From assembly GCF_002214185.1 (NCBI RefSeq), contig NZ_CP022161.1:9741486-9805485 (forward strand): a stretch of DNA of 64,000 bases. Reading direction: 5' to 3'. The stretch is from Streptomyces capitiformicae (GTDB taxonomy: Bacteria; Actinomycetota; Actinomycetes; Streptomycetales; Streptomycetaceae). Below the pieces are notes generated by a model. It was not told the origin of the DNA and searched no databases. It saw nothing but the letters and a program-made list of their open reading frames with translations. This document shows, in pieces, positions 54,698 to 64,000 of the stretch (the stretch's first letter is position 1; every line of letters begins with the position of its first letter). A program made the translations under genes and the position numbers.

Positions 54698-55735
54698 ATG
54701 GCCGAGACCACCCAGGCCACCAAGGTCACGATGGCGCAGGCGCTGAACACCGCGCTGCGCGACGCACTGCGCGAGGACGACCGCGTGCTCGTCTTCGGCG
54801 AGGACGTCGGCCCGCTCGGCGGCGTCTTCCGCATCACCGACGGACTGACCCGCGACTTCGGCGAGGAGAGGTGTTTCGACACCCCGCTCGCCGAGGCCGG
54901 CATCGTCGGACTCGCCGTCGGCATGGCGATGGGCGGCTTCCGGCCCGTGGTGGAGATGCAGTTCGACGCCTTCGCCTACCCGGCGTTCGAGCAGATCGCC
55001 TCCCACGTCGCCAAGCTGCGCAACCGGACCCGGGGACGGCTCTCGCTGCCGATGGTGATCCGCGTGCCGTACGCGGGCGGGATCGGCGGAGTCGAGCACC
55101 ACTGCGACTCCAGCGAGGCGTACTACGCGCACACCCCCGGCCTGAAGGTCGTCACCCCGGCGACGGCCGAGGACGCGTACTGGCTGCTGCGCGACGCGAT
55201 CGCCGACCCCGACCCGGTGGTCTTCCTGGAGCCGAAGAAGCTCTACTGGTCGAGGGAGGACACCGACCTGGAGCGGCGCTCGGCGCCGCCGTTCGGGCGG
55301 GCCGCCGTACGGCGGGAGGGCCGTGACGCCACGGTCGTCGCGTACGGGCCGTCGGTTCCGGTGGCGCTGGCCGCGGCCGAGGCCGCGGCGGCCGAGGGCA
55401 TCGAGCTGGAGGTCGTCGACCTGCGCACGATCGTCCCCTTCGACGACGAGACGGTGACGGCTTCCGTCCGGCGGACCGGGCGCTGTCTGGTCGTGCAGGA
55501 GGCCCAGGGTTTCGCCGGGGTCGGGGCGGAGATCGCCGCGCGCGTCCAGGAACGCTGCTTCCACTCGCTGGCCGCACCCGTCCTGCGAGTGGCCGGCTTC
55601 GACATCCCTTATCCGCCACCGAAGCTGGAGCACGCCCATCTGCCCGGTGTCGACCGGATCCTCGACGCCGTCGACCGCCTTCAGCTCGACGACGAGCCGG
55701 ACACCCGGCATCTGCTGAAGGGAGCGGTCGCATGA
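54698..55735 (+). CDS. bkdB: Branched-chain-type 2-oxoacid dehydrogenase E1 beta subunit
   Basis: A 345-residue partner of E1 alpha. VLVFGEDVGPLGGVFRITDGL, EMQFDAFAYPAFEQIASH and HTPGLKVVTPATAEDAYWLL are diagnostic. Its stop overlaps the E2 start (ATGA). Together with E1 alpha it would decarboxylate the 2-oxo acid and reductively acylate the E2 lipoyl group. Confidence 0.94.
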   Translation: MAETTQATKVTMAQALNTALRDALREDDRVLVFGEDVGPLGGVFRITDGLTRDFGEERCFDTPLAEAGIVGLAVGMAMGGFRPVVEMQFDAFAYPAFEQIASHVAKLRNRTRGRLSLPMVIRVPYAGGIGGVEHHCDSSEAYYAHTPGLKVVTPATAEDAYWLLRDAIADPDPVVFLEPKKLYWSREDTDLERRSAPPFGRAAVRREGRDATVVAYGPSVPVALAAAEAAAAEGIELEVVDLRTIVPFDDETVTASVRRTGRCLVVQEAQGFAGVGAEIAARVQERCFHSLAAPVLRVAGFDIPYPPPKLEHAHLPGVDRILDAVDRLQLDDEPDTRHLLKGAVA

Positions 55736-57252
55736 CCACCGCAACGCGCCTGGAGCAGCTGTTCCGGCTGCCCGACCTCGGCGAAGGGCTGACCGAGGCG
55801 GAGATCGTCGAGTGGAAGGTCGCCGTCGGTGACACCGTGACCGTCGACCAGGTCGTGGTCGAGGTCGAGACCGCCAAGGCCGCGGTCGAGGTGCCGGTCC
55901 CGTACGCGGGCACCGTGCTCCGGCTGCACGCGGAGGCGGGCACGGCGCTGCCGGTGGGGGAGCCGCTGATCACCGTGGGGGCGGGCGCCCCCGCCGGGGC
56001 CGACGGGTCCGCCGGCGGGCCCCGGCCCGAGGACGCGGGTGGCGCACCGGAGCCGGTGGTGCCGGCCGACGCGGCGGCGGAGCGTTACCGGGAGGAGGAA
56101 CAGGCCGGATCCGGCAATGTGCTGATCGGCTACGGCACCGGCCACGGCCCGACGACCTCGCGCCGCCGCCGTCGGCGCGCCGCCGCGGCAGCGGGCCCGT
56201 CCGCGAGCGCCGCGTCTGCCGGGGCCGCCGGGAGTGCCAGTGCCGTGCCGCGATCCGGCGCCGTCGACAGTGCCGCACGGGCGGGCGGCGCCGTATCCGC
56301 GTCGCATGCCGCACCCGACACCTCGGCCGCCACCGCCACCGCATCGCACGCCCCCCGGGTGATCTCGCCCCTCGTACGGAGGATGGCCCGGGACCACGGC
56401 GTCGACCTCGCCGGTGTGTCACCGTCCGGCCCGGCGGGAGTCGTCCTCAGAAGGGACGTCGAGCAGGCCATCGCCCGGGCCGGGCAGACCGCGAGCCCGA
56501 GCCCGGCCGACAAGGCAGCGGCCCCCGCCCCCGCACCGCAGGAGCCGACCACGGCGGCCGGCCCCGAGCGCATCCCCCTGCGCGGAGTCCGCCGCGCCGT
56601 CGCCGACAAGCTCTCCCGCAGCCGGACCGAGATCCCCGACGCCACCACCTGGGTCGACGTGGACGCGACCGGGCTGCTCGAGGCCAAGAAGGCGCTGGAG
56701 TCCGCCGGAACCGGCACCCGCATCGGCCTGCTGGCGCTGTTCGCCCGCATCTGTGTCGCCGGACTGCGTCGCTTCCCCGAGCTGAACTCCACGGTCGACA
56801 CCGAGCGCCGGGAGATCCTCCGCTACGACGAGGTGCACCTGGGCTTCGCCGCCCAGACCGAACGCGGGCTGGTCGTCCCGGTCGTCCGCGACGCCCACCT
56901 CATGACGACCGTCCAACTGGCCGCCGAACTCGCCAGGTTGACCGATCTCGCCCGCGGCGGGAACCTGCCGCCGCACGCGCTGACCGGAGGCACCTTCACC
57001 CTCAACAACTACGGGGTGTTCGGCGTCGACGGATCCACACCGATCATCAACCACCCGGAGGCCGCCCTCCTCGGCGTGGGCCGCCTCGTCGACAAACCCT
57101 GGGTGGTGGACGGCCAGTTGACGGTCCGCAAGGTCACACAGCTCTCCTTCAGCTTCGACCACAGGGTCTGCGACGGCGGAGTGGCCGGTGGCTTCCTGCG
57201 CTTCGTGGCCGACTGCGTGGAGCGCCCGGCGATCCTGCTCGCGGACGTGTGA
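55732..57252 (+). CDS. bkdC: Branched-chain-type 2-oxoacid dehydrogenase E2 (dihydrolipoyl acyltransferase)
   Basis: A 506-residue acyltransferase. Lipoyl domain with the lipoylated K49 (VETAKAAVEVPVPYAG); then a long Ala/Pro/Gly linker with RRRRRRAAAA; the peripheral-subunit-binding domain (ISPLVRRMARDHGVDLAGV, GVVLRRDVEQAI); and the catalytic domain ending with FSFDHRVCDGGVAGGFL (catalytic His and Asp). It transfers the acyl group to coenzyme A, so the product from phenylpyruvate would be phenylacetyl-CoA. No E3 (dihydrolipoyl dehydrogenase) gene is present here. Confidence 0.93.
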   Translation: MTTATRLEQLFRLPDLGEGLTEAEIVEWKVAVGDTVTVDQVVVEVETAKAAVEVPVPYAGTVLRLHAEAGTALPVGEPLITVGAGAPAGADGSAGGPRPEDAGGAPEPVVPADAAAERYREEEQAGSGNVLIGYGTGHGPTTSRRRRRRAAAAAGPSASAASAGAAGSASAVPRSGAVDSAARAGGAVSASHAAPDTSAATATASHAPRVISPLVRRMARDHGVDLAGVSPSGPAGVVLRRDVEQAIARAGQTASPSPADKAAAPAPAPQEPTTAAGPERIPLRGVRRAVADKLSRSRTEIPDATTWVDVDATGLLEAKKALESAGTGTRIGLLALFARICVAGLRRFPELNSTVDTERREILRYDEVHLGFAAQTERGLVVPVVRDAHLMTTVQLAAELARLTDLARGGNLPPHALTGGTFTLNNYGVFGVDGSTPIINHPEAALLGVGRLVDKPWVVDGQLTVRKVTQLSFSFDHRVCDGGVAGGFLRFVADCVERPAILLADV

Positions 57253-57404
57253 TCCGCCGACCTCACCCGTCGGACCTCGGCTCAGCCCATCGATCCCCAG
57301 CTCAGCCCGTCACCGGTCAGTCCCTGACCCCCATGCCTCCCGCGTATCCGCCCCCGGGCGGACCGCACCCACCGACCTACCGAATGTTCGGCCAGGAGTT
57401 CCCG

Positions 57405-59105
57405 ATGTCCACCGACTTCTACGCCCGCCACGCGGACCTGCTCCAGCAGGCCGTGGAGCACGCCGCCGGCCGCGGCTACTGGACGCCGTACCCGGAGACA
57501 CCCAGCACCTCCGTCTACGGAACCGACGCGCCCCAGCAGGGCGAGGCCGCCTTCCGCGCCCTCCTCGGCAACCCCTTCCCTCTCGAAGGACACCCCACCG
57601 CCGGCACCGTCCCCGCCACCGAGTTCTCGCCCTACGGCTTCCCACTCGGCGTCAGCTACCCCTACCTCGCACCCGACACGGCCGTCGCCACGGCCAAGGC
57701 CGCCGCCACGGCATGGCGCGCCGCGAGCCCCGACACCCGGGCCGGAGTCGCGGCCGAGATCCTGGCCCGGCTGAACGCGGCGAGCTTCGAGATCGCGCAC
57801 GCCGTCCAGCACACCACCGGCCAGCCGTTCGTGATGGCCTTCCAGGCCGGCGGCCCGCACGCCCAGGACCGCGGGCTCGAAGCGGTGGCGTACGCCTGGT
57901 ACGAGCAGAAGCGCCACCCGGCCACCGCCCGCTGGAGCAAGCCGCAGCGCAGGGGCGGCCCGCTCGCCATGGACAAGACCTTCACCCCGGTCGGACGCGG
58001 CGTCGCCGTGCTGATCGCCTGCAACACCTTCCCCACCTGGAACGGCTACCCGGGCTTGTTCGCGAGCCTGGTCACCGGAAACCCGGTGATCGTCAAGCCG
58101 CATCGGCGGGCCGTGCTGCCGCTGGCCATCACGATGCGCATCGCCCGTGAGGTCCTGGGGGAGGCCGGATTCGACCCGGACGTGGTACTGCTCGCCGCCC
58201 AGCGCCCCGACGAGCGCACCGCCACCGCCCTGGCCACGCACCCCGATGTGCGCATCGTGGACTTCACCGGGTCCAGCGAGTTCGGCGACTGGCTGGAGAC
58301 CAACGCCCGCCAGGCCACCGTGCACACCGAGAAGGCCGGACTGAACACCGTCCTCGTCGACTCCACCGACGACTACGCGGGACTGCTGCGCAACCTGGCC
58401 TTCTCGCTCGCCCTCTACAGCGGCCAGATGTGCACCACCCCGCAGAACATCCTGGTCCCGCGCGAGGGCTTCCCCACCGACCAGGGGCCGCGCACGGCCG
58501 ACGAGTTCGCCACCGACCTGGGTACGGCGCTGGACAAGCTGCTCGGCGACCCCGCGCGTGCCGCCGGCACCCTGGGCGCGATCGTGAACGAGGGCGTCCT
58601 GAACCGGCTGGAGGAGGCGGCGACGGTCCTCAGCGGCCGTATCGCGCACCCCTCCCGGGAGCTGGCGCACCCCGAGCACCCCGACGCGGTCGTCCGCACC
58701 CCGCTGGTCGCCCGGCTCGACGCCGGGACCGACGAGAAGACGTACACCAGCGAGTGGTTCGGACCGGTCTCGTTCGTCATCGGCACCGACTCCACCGCGC
58801 ACGGCCTGCGGCTCCTGCACGAAACCGTCCGGCGGTACGGCGCGCTGACCGCCTCCGTGTACACCACCGACGACGATGTGCTGGACGCGGCCCGCGACAC
58901 CGCTCTGGACGCGGGCGTGCACCTGTCGGAGAACCTGACCGGCGCCGTCTTCGTCAACCAGTCCGCCGCCTTCAGCGACTTCCACGGCACTGCGGCCAAC
59001 CCCGCCGCCAACGCGGCCCTCACCGACCCGGCCTTTGTCACCGGCCGTTTCTCGGTGGTCCAGTCCCGCCGCCACGCCCCCGCCGAGGAGTCCGCCCGTG
59101 TCTGA
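57405..59105 (+). CDS. paaN: Phenylacetic acid degradation protein PaaN (aldehyde dehydrogenase), intact copy
   Basis: A 566-residue ALDH-family protein of the PaaN type that acts on the open-chain intermediates of phenylacetyl-CoA degradation. The nucleophile is Cys343 (SGQMCTTPQ) and the general base Glu309 (HTEKAGLN). The ATG at 57405 has AGGAG at 6-base spacing; upstream ATG at 57384 is less likely. It follows the E2 gene after a 152-base gap holding no gene. Its stop overlaps the thiolase start by 8 bases. Confidence 0.92.
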   Translation: MSTDFYARHADLLQQAVEHAAGRGYWTPYPETPSTSVYGTDAPQQGEAAFRALLGNPFPLEGHPTAGTVPATEFSPYGFPLGVSYPYLAPDTAVATAKAAATAWRAASPDTRAGVAAEILARLNAASFEIAHAVQHTTGQPFVMAFQAGGPHAQDRGLEAVAYAWYEQKRHPATARWSKPQRRGGPLAMDKTFTPVGRGVAVLIACNTFPTWNGYPGLFASLVTGNPVIVKPHRRAVLPLAITMRIAREVLGEAGFDPDVVLLAAQRPDERTATALATHPDVRIVDFTGSSEFGDWLETNARQATVHTEKAGLNTVLVDSTDDYAGLLRNLAFSLALYSGQMCTTPQNILVPREGFPTDQGPRTADEFATDLGTALDKLLGDPARAAGTLGAIVNEGVLNRLEEAATVLSGRIAHPSRELAHPEHPDAVVRTPLVARLDAGTDEKTYTSEWFGPVSFVIGTDSTAHGLRLLHETVRRYGALTASVYTTDDDVLDAARDTALDAGVHLSENLTGAVFVNQSAAFSDFHGTAANPAANAALTDPAFVTGRFSVVQSRRHAPAEESARV

Positions 59106-60321
59106 CGACGTCTTCCTGATCGACGGCGCGCGCACCCCGCAGGGCCGCTACGGCGGCGTACTGGCCTCCGTGCGTCCCGACGACCTGGCCGCCCTGGTGG
59201 TGGGTGAGGCCGTGCGCCGCGCGGGGATCCCGCCCGAGGCTGTGGACGAGGTGGTCCTCGGGGCCGCCAACCAGGCCGGTGAGGACAACCGGGACGTGGC
59301 GCGCATGGCCGTGCTGCTGGCGGGGCTGCCGCACACCGTCCCCGGCTACACGGTCAACCGGCTCTGCGCCTCCGGGCTGACCGCGGTCGCGAGTGCCGCC
59401 CAGGCGATCCGGTCCGGGGAAGCGGACCTGGTGGTCGCGGGCGGGGTGGAGTCCATGACCCGCGCCCCCTGGGTGATGGCCAAGCCAGGCACCCCCTGGG
59501 CCAAGCCGGGGGAGGTGCACGACACCTCACTGGGCTGGCGCTTCACCAATCCGCGCTTCGCCGCCGCCGACCGGGCCGTGCCCGCGGGGGCCGGTCCCGA
59601 GACGGTCAAGGTGACCCTCGCGATGGGGGAGACGGCCGAGGAGGTCGCGGCCCTGGACGGCATCACCCGTGCCGAGTCCGACGCGTTCGCGTTGCGCAGT
59701 CACCAGCGGGCCGTGGCGGCGCGGGAGGCGGGGCGCTTCGACCGCGAGATCGTGCCGGTCCCGGTGAAGGACGGAGAGGTCACCCGCGACGAGGGGCCGC
59801 GTCCCGGCACGACGCTGGAGAAGCTCGGTGCTCTGCGGACCATCTTCCGCAAGGACGGCATCGTCACCGCCGGTTCCTCCTCGCCGCTGTCGGACGGTGC
59901 CGCCGCGCTGGTGGTCGCGAGCGCCGAGGCGGTGGAGCGGTACGGGCTCACCCCGCGGGCACGGATCGTCACGTCCGCGTCGGCCGGCGTCCAGCCCAAC
60001 ATCATGGGCCTCGGCCCGGTGCCCGCCACACAGAAGGCCCTGGCCCGCGCCGGATGGCAGGCCGGGGATGTGGACGCGGTTGAGCTGAACGAGGCGTTCG
60101 CCGCCCAGGCGCTGGCTGTCATACGCCGTCTCAAGCTCGACGAGGAGAGGGTCAACGCCGACGGCGGCGCCATCGCGCTCGGCCATCCCCTCGGCTGCTC
60201 CGGTGCCCGCATCCTGCTGACACTGCTCGGCCGGCTGGAGCGCGAGGACGCCCGCCGGGGCCTGGCGACGCTGTGCGTGGGAGTCGGCCAGGGCGTCGCC
60301 ATGCTCGTGGAGCGGGTGTGA
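59098..60321 (+). CDS. paaJ: Acetyl-CoA C-acyltransferase (thiolase, PaaJ-type)
   Basis: A 407-residue thiolase from the GTG at 59098. Active-site Cys in [14 protein letters not shown] (about C89), the catalytic His in [12 protein letters not shown] and the second Cys in [12 protein letters not shown]. It performs the terminal thiolysis of 3-oxoadipyl-CoA-type intermediates. Overlaps PaaN by 8 bases and the next gene by 4. Confidence 0.93.
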   Translation: MSDDVFLIDGARTPQGRYGGVLASVRPDDLAALVVGEAVRRAGIPPEAVDEVVLGAANQAGEDNRDVARMAVLLAGLPHTVPGYTVNRLCASGLTAVASAAQAIRSGEADLVVAGGVESMTRAPWVMAKPGTPWAKPGEVHDTSLGWRFTNPRFAAADRAVPAGAGPETVKVTLAMGETAEEVAALDGITRAESDAFALRSHQRAVAAREAGRFDREIVPVPVKDGEVTRDEGPRPGTTLEKLGALRTIFRKDGIVTAGSSSPLSDGAAALVVASAEAVERYGLTPRARIVTSASAGVQPNIMGLGPVPATQKALARAGWQAGDVDAVELNEAFAAQALAVIRRLKLDEERVNADGGAIALGHPLGCSGARILLTLLGRLEREDARRGLATLCVGVGQGVAMLVERV

Positions 60322-61064
60322 GCACCGCCTACGAGACGCTGCTCGTCGAGGAGCGAGAAGACCGGGTCGTCGTCACCCTGCACCGGCCCGAGGCCCGCAA
60401 CGCCATCAGCGGCCGCATGATCGCCGAACTGCACGAGGTGTGCGGGCTGCTGGAAGCCGATCCGAAGCTGCTGCTGCTCACCGGGCACGGCGGTGTCTTC
60501 GCGGGCGGCGCCGACATCGCCGAACTGCTGCGGCGCGGCCGCGACGAAGCTCTGCAGGGCATCAACAGCCGTCTGTTCGAGCGGGTGCGCAGACTCCCCA
60601 TGCCCACGCTGGCCGCCGTCGACGGCTGGGCGCTGGGCGGCGGCGCCGAACTGCCGTACGCCTGCGACCTGCGCATCGCCGGTCCGGACGCCGTCTTCGG
60701 CAACCCCGAGCCGGGGCTCGGCATCCTCGCCGCGGCCGGGGCCTGCTGGCGGCTGCCCGAGCTGGTCGGCGAGTCGATCGCCAAGCAGGTGCTGCTCGCC
60801 GGGCGGAACCTCGACGCGGCCGCGGCACTGGCGGCCGGGCTGGTCATCGACGTCGTACCGGCCGAGAAGCTGCTGGACGAGGCACACGCCCTGCTCGACC
60901 GCATGGCACGCTCCTCCGCCACCGCCCTGCGGCTGACGAAACTCGTCGTCGACGCACCCGGCGCCCACCCGGTCGCCGACGACCTGGCCCAGGCCGTGCT
61001 GTTCGAGGGACAGGACAAGAAGGACCGCATGACACGCTTCCTGGAGAAGAGGAGCCGGGCATGA
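60318..61064 (+). CDS. paaF: Enoyl-CoA hydratase/isomerase (PaaF-type)
   Basis: A 248-residue crotonase-fold protein from the GTG at 60318. [22 protein letters not shown], the oxyanion-hole segment [13 protein letters not shown], and [21 protein letters not shown] with [13 protein letters not shown] (catalytic Glu positions). It hydrates the enoyl-CoA in the side-chain-like beta-oxidation of the ring-opened product. Stop overlaps the next start. Confidence 0.9.
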   Translation: MSTAYETLLVEEREDRVVVTLHRPEARNAISGRMIAELHEVCGLLEADPKLLLLTGHGGVFAGGADIAELLRRGRDEALQGINSRLFERVRRLPMPTLAAVDGWALGGGAELPYACDLRIAGPDAVFGNPEPGLGILAAAGACWRLPELVGESIAKQVLLAGRNLDAAAALAAGLVIDVVPAEKLLDEAHALLDRMARSSATALRLTKLVVDAPGAHPVADDLAQAVLFEGQDKKDRMTRFLEKRSRA

Positions 61065-61915
61065 CCTCAGCACCCGCAGTCGTCGGGGTGATCGGCGGCG
61101 GCCGCATGGGCGCCGGTATCGCACAGTCCTTCGCGACGGCCGGTTCGGCCGTGACCGTCGTGGAGAGCGGCGAGCAGGCCGCGGCCGCGGCACTGGACCG
61201 CGTCGCCGCCGGACTGAAGAGAGCAGCCGAACGCGGCGCACTCGCTGAGCCCGCGGAGGAGGTGCTGGCCCGGGTGACGACGGTTCCGTCCGTCGACGCC
61301 CTGCCCTCGCACGCCGACCTGGTCGTCGAGGCCGTCCCCGAGGACGCCGCGCTCAAGGCCCGGCTCCTCGCCGCCGCCGAGCAGGCGGTGAGCCCCGGCA
61401 CGGTACTGGCCAGCAACACCAGTTCCCTGTCGGTCACCGATCTCGCCGCCGCCCTCACCCGCCCGGCCCGCTTCCTGGGCATGCACTTCTTCAACCCCGT
61501 GCCCGCCTCCGAACTGGTCGAGATCGTCGTCGCACCCGACACGGGAGCCGACACCCTCGACGCGGCCCTCGGCTGGACCCGTTGCCTCGACAAGAAGGAC
61601 GTCGTCGTCCAGGACTCGCCCGGCTTCGCCAGCAGCCGCCTCGGCCTGGCCCTGGGCCTGGAGGCGATCCGCATGGTCGAGGAGGGCGTAGCGGAACCGG
61701 ACGCGATCGACGACGCCATGCGGCTCGGCTACAAGCACCCCATGGGGCCGCTGCGCCTGACCGACCTGGTCGGACTCGACGTACGCCTCGCCATCGCCGA
61801 GCACCTGCACGCCACGCTCGGCGAGCGCTTCGCCCCTCCCCGGCTGTTGAGGGAGAAGGTCGCCCGTGGCGAGCTCGGCCGCAAGACCGGAAAGGGGTTC
61901 TACACGTGGGAATGA
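61061..61915 (+). CDS. paaH: 3-hydroxyacyl-CoA dehydrogenase (PaaH-type)
   Basis: A 284-residue NAD-dependent dehydrogenase. The Rossmann motif VIGGGRMGAGIAQSFATAG is at 6-24; ASNTSSLSVTDLAAAL and FLGMHFFNPVP, with the catalytic His, are diagnostic; helical C-domain LGYKHPMGPLRLTDLVGLD. It oxidises the hydroxyadipyl-CoA-type intermediate. Overlaps the neighbouring genes by 4 bases on each side. Confidence 0.93.
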   Translation: MTSAPAVVGVIGGGRMGAGIAQSFATAGSAVTVVESGEQAAAAALDRVAAGLKRAAERGALAEPAEEVLARVTTVPSVDALPSHADLVVEAVPEDAALKARLLAAAEQAVSPGTVLASNTSSLSVTDLAAALTRPARFLGMHFFNPVPASELVEIVVAPDTGADTLDAALGWTRCLDKKDVVVQDSPGFASSRLGLALGLEAIRMVEEGVAEPDAIDDAMRLGYKHPMGPLRLTDLVGLDVRLAIAEHLHATLGERFAPPRLLREKVARGELGRKTGKGFYTWE

Positions 61916-62733
61916 GCGCTACGAGCCGGCCTCCGGCCGACGAGACGCGGCACGGCGTCGGCTACACCCTGGACGGCGGCGTTGCCGTCATCGAACTCCG
62001 AAGGCCCTCCGCGGGAAACGCTCTGGACGTGTCGTTGCGCGCCGGACTGATCGCCGCCGTACGCCGGGTGCGCGGCGACGGCGACCTCGTCCGGGCGGTG
62101 CTGCTCACCGCCGAGGGCCGGCACTTCTGCGTCGGACAGGACCTCAAGGAGCACGCGCGAGCCCTGGAGAGCGCACCCGCCTCCGCCTTCGCCATCGTGC
62201 GGGACGAGTACAACCCGCTCGTCGAGGAACTGCACGCGCTGCCGCAGCCTGTGGTTGCTGCCGTCGAGGGCGCCTGCGTCGGCGCGGGGCTGGGGCTCGC
62301 GCTCTGTGCCGACTTGCGGGTCGTGGGAGCCGGTGCCCGCTTCTCGACCGCGTTCACCGGGATCGGCCTGGCCGCCGACAGCGGTCTGAGCGGGGCTCTG
62401 GCGCAGGCGGTCGGTCCGTCGTGGGCCGCCGCCCTGATGCTGCTCGGTGACCGCTTCGACGCCGAGGCGGCGTGCCAGTGGGGCCTTGTCCACAGCGTCG
62501 TGCCGGACGGCGTTGCCGCTGCGGAGGGCCTGGCCCTCGCCCAGCGTCTCGCTACCGGCCCCACGGCCGCGTATGCCGAGGTCAAGGCGCTGCTCCGGGC
62601 CCACGGGGCGCCTTTGCCGGTGGTGCTGGAGCGCGAGGCGGCGGCCCAGGAGCGGCTGGGCACGACCGAGGACCACCGGGCTGCTGTGCGGGCCTTTCTC
62701 GAAGGCCGGCAGCCGTCCTTCACCGGACACTGA
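61912..62733 (+). CDS. paaG: Enoyl-CoA hydratase/isomerase (PaaG-type)
   Basis: A 273-residue crotonase-fold protein, second in this operon. [51 protein letters not shown] and [17 protein letters not shown]. The DLKEHARAL and acidic residue arrangement fits the 1,2-epoxyphenylacetyl-CoA isomerase (PaaG) type, which makes oxepin-CoA. It overlaps paaH by 4 bases and ends 82 bases before the paaA start. Confidence 0.88.
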   Translation: MSATSRPPADETRHGVGYTLDGGVAVIELRRPSAGNALDVSLRAGLIAAVRRVRGDGDLVRAVLLTAEGRHFCVGQDLKEHARALESAPASAFAIVRDEYNPLVEELHALPQPVVAAVEGACVGAGLGLALCADLRVVGAGARFSTAFTGIGLAADSGLSGALAQAVGPSWAAALMLLGDRFDAEAACQWGLVHSVVPDGVAAAEGLALAQRLATGPTAAYAEVKALLRAHGAPLPVVLEREAAAQERLGTTEDHRAAVRAFLEGRQPSFTGH

Positions 62734-62747
62734 CCCGGCTGCCGCAC

Positions 62748-62776
62748 TTGCCGGAACACGAACGCTCAACCATGAT
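62748..62776 (+). promoter_or_regulatory. Promoter of the paaA operon
   Basis: TTGCCG (62748-62753), 17 bp, CATGAT (62771-62776) fit a housekeeping promoter, giving a start of transcription near 62783, inside the operator described next. Confidence 0.5.
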
Positions 62777-62780
62777 GTCG

Positions 62781-62798
62781 ACCGAACGAACGGTCGGT
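62781..62798. promoter_or_regulatory. TetR-type operator, probable PaaR site
   Basis: ACCGAACGAACGGTCGGT is an 18-bp imperfect palindrome (8 of 9 pairs counted outward with one internal mismatch plus the central A-A). It resembles the PaaR operator motif rich in ACCGACCG half-sites known in actinobacterial phenylacetate clusters. It overlaps the predicted transcription start of paaA. No paaR gene is in this window. Confidence 0.6.
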
Positions 62799-62815
62799 CG
62801 GGAAGGTGGGGACAG

Positions 62816-63802
62816 ATGACCGCGTCACACGTCGACGTGTCGGCGGTGGGCTGCGCAGGGTCGGAGCTGCAGGAGCACTTCGAGGCGACGATTGCCCGCG
62901 ACCGGCGGATCGAGCCGCGCGACTGGATGCCGGACGGCTACCGCAAGACGCTGATCCGCCAGATCGCACAGCACGCCCACTCGGAGATCATCGGCATGCA
63001 GCCCGAGGGCGAGTGGATCACCCGGGCGCCCTCGCTGCGCCGCAAGGCGATCCTGTTCGCCAAGGTGCAGGACGAGGCCGGGCACGGGCTGTACCTGTAC
63101 TCGGCGGCGGAGACGCTGGGTGCCGATCGCGCGGACCTGACGAACCGGCTGATCGAGGGCCGCCAGAAGTACTCGTCGATCTTCAACTACCCGACGCTGA
63201 GCTTCGCCGACGTCGGTGTGATCGGCTGGTTCGTGGACGGTGCGGCGATCTGCAACCAGGTGCCGCTGTGCCGGTCGTCATACGGGCCGTACGCGCGCGC
63301 GATGGTGCGGATCTGCAAGGAGGAATCGTTCCATCAGCGGCAGGGCTATGAGCTGCTGCTGACGATGATGCGCGGCACCGACGCGCAGCGCGCGATGGTG
63401 CAGGACGCGGTGAACCGCTGGTGGTGGCCGTCGCTGATGATGTTCGGCCCGCCCGACGACAACTCGCCCAACTCCGCGCAGTCGATGGCCTGGAAGATCA
63501 AGCGGCACAGCAACGACGAGCTGCGCCAGCGCTTCGTGGACATGACCGTCCCGCAGGCCGAGAAGCTCGGCGTCGCCCTGCCCGACCCCGAGCTGCGCTG
63601 GAACGCCGAGCGTGGCCACCACGACTTCGGCACCCCCGACTGGGCCGAGTTGACCAGGGTGATCTCCGGTGACGGGCCCTGCAACGCCGAGCGGGTCGCC
63701 CGGCGCCGGGCCGCCCACGAGGAGGGCGCCTGGGTCAGGGAGGCGGCCACCGCCCACGCCGCCAAGCAGGCGGCCCGTACGCAGAAGGGAGCGGTGGCAT
63801 GA
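62816..63802 (+). CDS. paaA: 1,2-phenylacetyl-CoA epoxidase subunit A (catalytic)
   Basis: A 328-residue diiron oxygenase subunit. The E..H iron motif is in [15 protein letters not shown] (with the earlier [11 protein letters not shown]) and [15 protein letters not shown]. It epoxidises phenylacetyl-CoA with O2. The start ATG at 62816 follows GGAAGGTGGGG. The stop overlaps paaB (ATGA). Confidence 0.95.
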   Translation: MTASHVDVSAVGCAGSELQEHFEATIARDRRIEPRDWMPDGYRKTLIRQIAQHAHSEIIGMQPEGEWITRAPSLRRKAILFAKVQDEAGHGLYLYSAAETLGADRADLTNRLIEGRQKYSSIFNYPTLSFADVGVIGWFVDGAAICNQVPLCRSSYGPYARAMVRICKEESFHQRQGYELLLTMMRGTDAQRAMVQDAVNRWWWPSLMMFGPPDDNSPNSAQSMAWKIKRHSNDELRQRFVDMTVPQAEKLGVALPDPELRWNAERGHHDFGTPDWAELTRVISGDGPCNAERVARRRAAHEEGAWVREAATAHAAKQAARTQKGAVA

Positions 63803-64000
63803 CCACCGAGAAGGACAACTGGCAGCTGTACGAGGTGTTCGTGCGCGGCAAGCGCGGCCTCAACCACGTCCATGTGGGCTCGCTGCACGCGGCCGACGAC
63901 CAGATGGCCCTCACCCACGCCCGCGACCTGTACACCCGGCGCAACGAGGGCGTGTCCATCTGGGTCGTGCGCTCGGAGCACATCGCCGCCTCCACCCGCG
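63799..64000 (+). CDS. paaB: 1,2-phenylacetyl-CoA epoxidase subunit B, cut by window edge
   Basis: The first 67 codons are in the window. The protein starts [20 protein letters not shown] and continues [29 protein letters not shown], the typical small PaaB subunit. Translationally coupled to paaA. Confidence 0.94.
   Translation, partial: MTTEKDNWQLYEVFVRGKRGLNHVHVGSLHAADDQMALTHARDLYTRRNEGVSIWVVRSEHIAASTR

Noticed and set aside
57253..57404. Extended PaaN start at 57249 or 57384
   Set aside because: The ATG at 57405 has a well spaced AGGAG and gives a start matching the paralogue; the upstream residues are Pro/Gly-rich and unlike the family.

Overview
This window is a high-GC actinobacterial chromosome segment, almost certainly Streptomyces. 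The signs are very strong G/C third-position bias, long shadow ORFs on the opposite strand, many GTG starts, ATGA/GTGA overlaps between operon genes, and gene families typical of the genus (DUF4383, DUF4097, DUF5707, DUF2277, FmdB zinc ribbon, heterotetrameric sarcosine oxidase, phenylacetate catabolon). No integrase, transposase, phage gene or CRISPR array was found. All calls come from reading the sequence; no database search was run.

Layout. (1) 1-16070, mostly envelope and housekeeping genes: a truncated secreted amidase, an FmdB protein, a class A penicillin-binding protein with an apparently inactive transpeptidase site, a polysaccharide-deacetylase-like protein, a secreted amidase-domain protein, small membrane proteins and lipoproteins, tRNA-Val(UAC) followed by a perfect hairpin, a LysR regulator, a ketopantoate-reductase-like protein, two FAD monooxygenases and a DedA membrane protein. 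(2) 16406-30644, the most unusual region: a ClpB-D2-like AAA+ ATPase, a Ser/Thr kinase, a 1517-residue helical-repeat protein, a J-domain-like protein without HPD, a GrpE-like protein, an Hsp70 with a long C-terminal extension and a zinc-ribbon/TPR protein run left to right. They meet head-on a CHAT protease that carries Clp-N-like repeats and its small EACC1-like partner. (3) 30759-35117, small membrane and secreted proteins and a NarL-type two-component pair whose kinase has a second, degenerate kinase module. (4) 35378-42483, a GntR regulator divergent from glyA-soxBDAG (sarcosine oxidation coupled to serine hydroxymethyltransferase), with a promoter and a perfect palindromic operator between them. 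(5) 42484-49170, a decayed stretch (frameshifted remnants, truncated TetR) containing a YunG-like gene, a SIMPL protein, two lipoproteins and an OmpR-type two-component pair. (6) 50114 to the right edge, an aromatic amino-acid/phenylacetate region: a HisC-like aminotransferase, an aldehyde-dehydrogenase paralogue of PaaN that lacks both catalytic residues, an Lrp regulator, a branched-chain-type 2-oxoacid dehydrogenase (E1alpha, E1beta, E2), an intact PaaN, a thiolase, two enoyl-CoA hydratase/isomerases, a 3-hydroxyacyl-CoA dehydrogenase, paaA and the start of paaB.

How the genes fit together. Region 2 reads as a dedicated unfoldase/chaperone/protease assembly under kinase control. The Clp-type N-domains sit on the CHAT protease while a stand-alone Clp-type ATPase with an intact pore loop is encoded at the other end, so a split Clp protease, possibly a regulated-death or conflict system, is a reasonable hypothesis. 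Region 6 reads as a route from phenylalanine (aminotransferase) through phenylpyruvate (2-oxoacid dehydrogenase) to phenylacetyl-CoA and on to ring opening and beta-oxidation. Two promoters with the same architecture, in front of the aminotransferase and of E1alpha, suggest joint control.
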